Source: Marivirga sericea (GTDB lineage: Bacteria > Bacteroidota > Bacteroidia > Cytophagales > Cyclobacteriaceae). From it: a stretch of DNA of 64,000 nucleotides. The stretch lies in the NCBI RefSeq assembly GCF_900177665.1, contig NZ_FXAW01000003.1:24395-88394 (forward strand), in the 5' to 3' direction. Position numbers and translations under genes: made by a program. Under the pieces are notes generated by a model. That model made no database searches. It was given only the letters and a program-made list of their open reading frames with translations, and was not told the DNA's origin. This document shows positions 62,895-64,000 of this stretch, piece after piece (within the stretch, counting starts at the first letter, position 1; each line of letters begins with the position of its first letter).

Positions 62895-63523
62895 ATGTCG
62901 GATAATTTATTCTCTAATAAATGCATAAACCCACCATTTCTTGGAATATGCAGTGTATGAATCCCCAATTGTGAAGCAGAATTCAAATTTTGAATTCCAT
63001 CATCCATAAACAGCGCTTCGTTGGCTTGTGTTTTGGCTAAGCTTAAAACATTCTCATATATTTCTCGATCTGGCTTTCTCTGGTTTAATTCATGAGAAAA
63101 ATAAACCTCATGAAAAAGCTCCTTCAAATGTTGATATGGAAAGGAATCCGATAATATCTTGTGAAATGCCCTTTCATGGATAGCATTCGTATTGCTCAAT
63201 ACTATGCATTTATAATTCTGTAGTAGATACCTAATTGATTCAATTCTTTCAGCAGTAATTTCGCCTAACATTGCATTCCATGCTGAATTAATTTCATAGT
63301 CGCTAACTTTCAACTTGAATTGATCTCTTAAACTCTGACGAAAGTCAGCATCCGAAATCAGACCTTTTTCATATTGTTTAAAAACGTCCGCTGATAAATA
63401 GGCGCTTTCGACTTCTTTTTCAGATAATCCTGACAATTCAGAAAAAGCTACAATAGTTTTTTCTACATAGAGATTAATAATTACACCTCCTAAATCGAAA
63501 ATGATTGTTCTAATTTTTTGCAA
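62891..63523 (-). CDS. HAD-superfamily hydrolase (YihX/epoxide hydrolase-like)
   Basis: 210 residues. Motif I FDLGGVIINLYVE with nucleophile D10; motif II in IVLSNTNAIHERAF; Lys in ELNQRKPDREIYENVLSLA; motif IV in EALFMDDGIQNLNSA. The residue two after the nucleophile is Gly, as in the YihX subgroup. Probably a sugar or small-molecule phosphatase. Confidence 0.88.
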   Translation of the reverse strand: MQKIRTIIFDLGGVIINLYVEKTIVAFSELSGLSEKEVESAYLSADVFKQYEKGLISDADFRQSLRDQFKLKVSDYEINSAWNAMLGEITAERIESIRYLLQNYKCIVLSNTNAIHERAFHKILSDSFPYQHLKELFHEVYFSHELNQRKPDREIYENVLSLAKTQANEALFMDDGIQNLNSASQLGIHTLHIPRNGGFMHLLENKLSDI

Positions 63524-63546
63524 TAGCCTAAATTATTTTTGAGATG

Positions 63547-63577
63547 CAAATATGGCTGAAAGGCTTCCTAAATCAAA
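63547..63577 (-). promoter_or_regulatory. Promoter of the HAD-M50 operon
   Basis: TTTG (63577-63574), 19-bp spacer, CATATTTG (63554-63547), one mismatch to TAnnTTTG. The ATG of the HAD gene lies 23 bp beyond. Confidence 0.55.
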
Positions 63578-63592
63578 ATTCAAATATTAACA

Positions 63593-64000
63593 CTATTGAA
63601 CTACAAACCGGTGAGAACTTTCATTACCATTACTGTAGCTAATCTGCAAAAAATAAGTCCCTGACTTTAAACTACTCGGAAGGTTTACTTCAATTCTGCT
63701 TTCACTAAAGTAAATATTTTCCCATTCAATTTGTTTTCCAGCTTGGTTAAAAATACGAATGAATTTTAAATCAGCCTTACTACTTTCTGCTATCCTTAAC
63801 CTAAAGGAGTAATCACCTCTCAGAGGGTTAGGATAAATTTTTTGATTGAGAATGGAATCAAGCTTAAGATTAACGATAGGCTCTTCCACATTTTTATCTC
63901 CATCTCCTTCATTGTTATCATCTCCTTCGTCTCCATCATCGTCACCTCCATCTCCTTCGCCTTCATCATCATCTCCTTCGCCTCCATCATCTTCTCCTCC
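63593..64000 (-). CDS. T9SS-secreted acidic protein, C-terminal end (5' end beyond window)
   Basis: The visible C-terminal 136 codons comprise an acidic Gly/Asp/Glu low-complexity linker (63890-64000) followed by about 95 residues ending in a type IX secretion type-A sorting domain: YPNPLRGDYSFRL, FNQAGKQIEW, LPSSLKSGTYFLQIS and the end SSHRFVVQ. The frame is open through 64000. Such proteins are exported by the T9SS and linked to the outer membrane. The repeat might bind calcium; the N-terminal catalytic or adhesive part lies outside the window. Confidence 0.8.
   Translation of the reverse strand, partial: GGEDDGGEGDDDEGEGDGGDDDGDEGDDNNEGDGDKNVEEPIVNLKLDSILNQKIYPNPLRGDYSFRLRIAESSKADLKFIRIFNQAGKQIEWENIYFSESRIEVNLPSSLKSGTYFLQISYSNGNESSHRFVVQ

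Noticed and set aside
63890..64000. Short tandem nucleotide repeat taken as a microsatellite
   Set aside because: It is in frame with the T9SS domain and encodes a Gly/Asp/Glu linker, so it is treated as coding.

Overview
The window comes from a low-G+C Bacteroidota chromosome, most likely a marine Cytophagales member related to Marivirga. The main evidence is: gliding-motility ABC genes gldA/gldF/gldG; a type IX secretion sorting domain; TonB receptor plus DUF4249 and DUF4252 families; promoters that match the Bacteroidota consensus TTTG-N19-TAnnTTTG; almost no Shine-Dalgarno sites; and a tmRNA whose tag reads GESNYAMAA. The genus is inferred. No CRISPR array, prophage, transposase or ordinary tRNA was seen.

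Layout. 1-10,100 (minus): the division and cell-wall (dcw) operon mraZ-rsmH-ftsL-ftsI-murE-mraY-murD-ftsW-murG, packed with overlaps, with MraZ-type operator repeats ahead of mraZ; murG leaves the left edge. 10,377-20,550: dispersed metabolic genes (CoA transferase, MATE exporter, Rieske lipoprotein, glycerophosphodiesterase, PfkB kinase, VOC protein, vanadium haloperoxidase/PAP2 protein, large acyl-CoA dehydrogenase). 20,722-25,461: a 1579-residue exported TPR protein. 25,600-32,560: isoaspartyl peptidase, fatty acid desaturase, then an ECF sigma/anti-sigma/DUF4252/DUF4252/ABC exporter series. 33,000-36,240: secreted protein, pirin, and a MarR/old-yellow-enzyme pair. 36,300-37,070: tmRNA and SRP RNA. 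37,190-46,600: transaldolase, FtsE-like ATPase, cytidine deaminase, deoC, a two-DTG aspartyl protease with a PDZ domain, and others, with several convergent overlaps. 46,685-48,903: SulP transporter plus beta-carbonic anhydrase. 48,958-50,762: pcm and phenylalanine 4-hydroxylase. 50,774-57,149: a TonB/DUF4249/lipoprotein cassette and dnaN. 57,254-61,568: gldA-gldF-gldG-DUF4340. 61,767-64,000: M50 protease, HAD phosphatase and the C-terminal end of an acidic T9SS-secreted protein.

Two observations stand out. First, the phenylalanine hydroxylase gene is preceded by what reads as a complete tyrosine attenuator: a consensus promoter, a 27-codon leader peptide with five consecutive Tyr codons, a 12-bp terminator with a T-run, and mutually exclusive 1:2 and 2:3 pairings. 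The enzyme makes tyrosine, so this looks like product-sensing transcription attenuation. Second, about 145 bp identical in frame to the 3' end of dnaN (about 89% by hand count, mostly synonymous differences) lies 5.1 kb from the intact gene in the same orientation. The two copies bracket the TonB/DUF4249/lipoprotein cassette, as expected if the cassette had inserted at the dnaN 3' end and replaced it.

Lesser points include a MraZ box with three 10-bp-spaced repeats, a palindrome over the MarR start codon, probable leaderless transcripts, a multi-hairpin intergenic element near 32.8 kb, and a seven-TPR higher-order repeat in the giant TPR gene. Functions are assigned from recognisable motifs; nothing was searched or folded by program, and all base-pairing and identity counts were done by eye.
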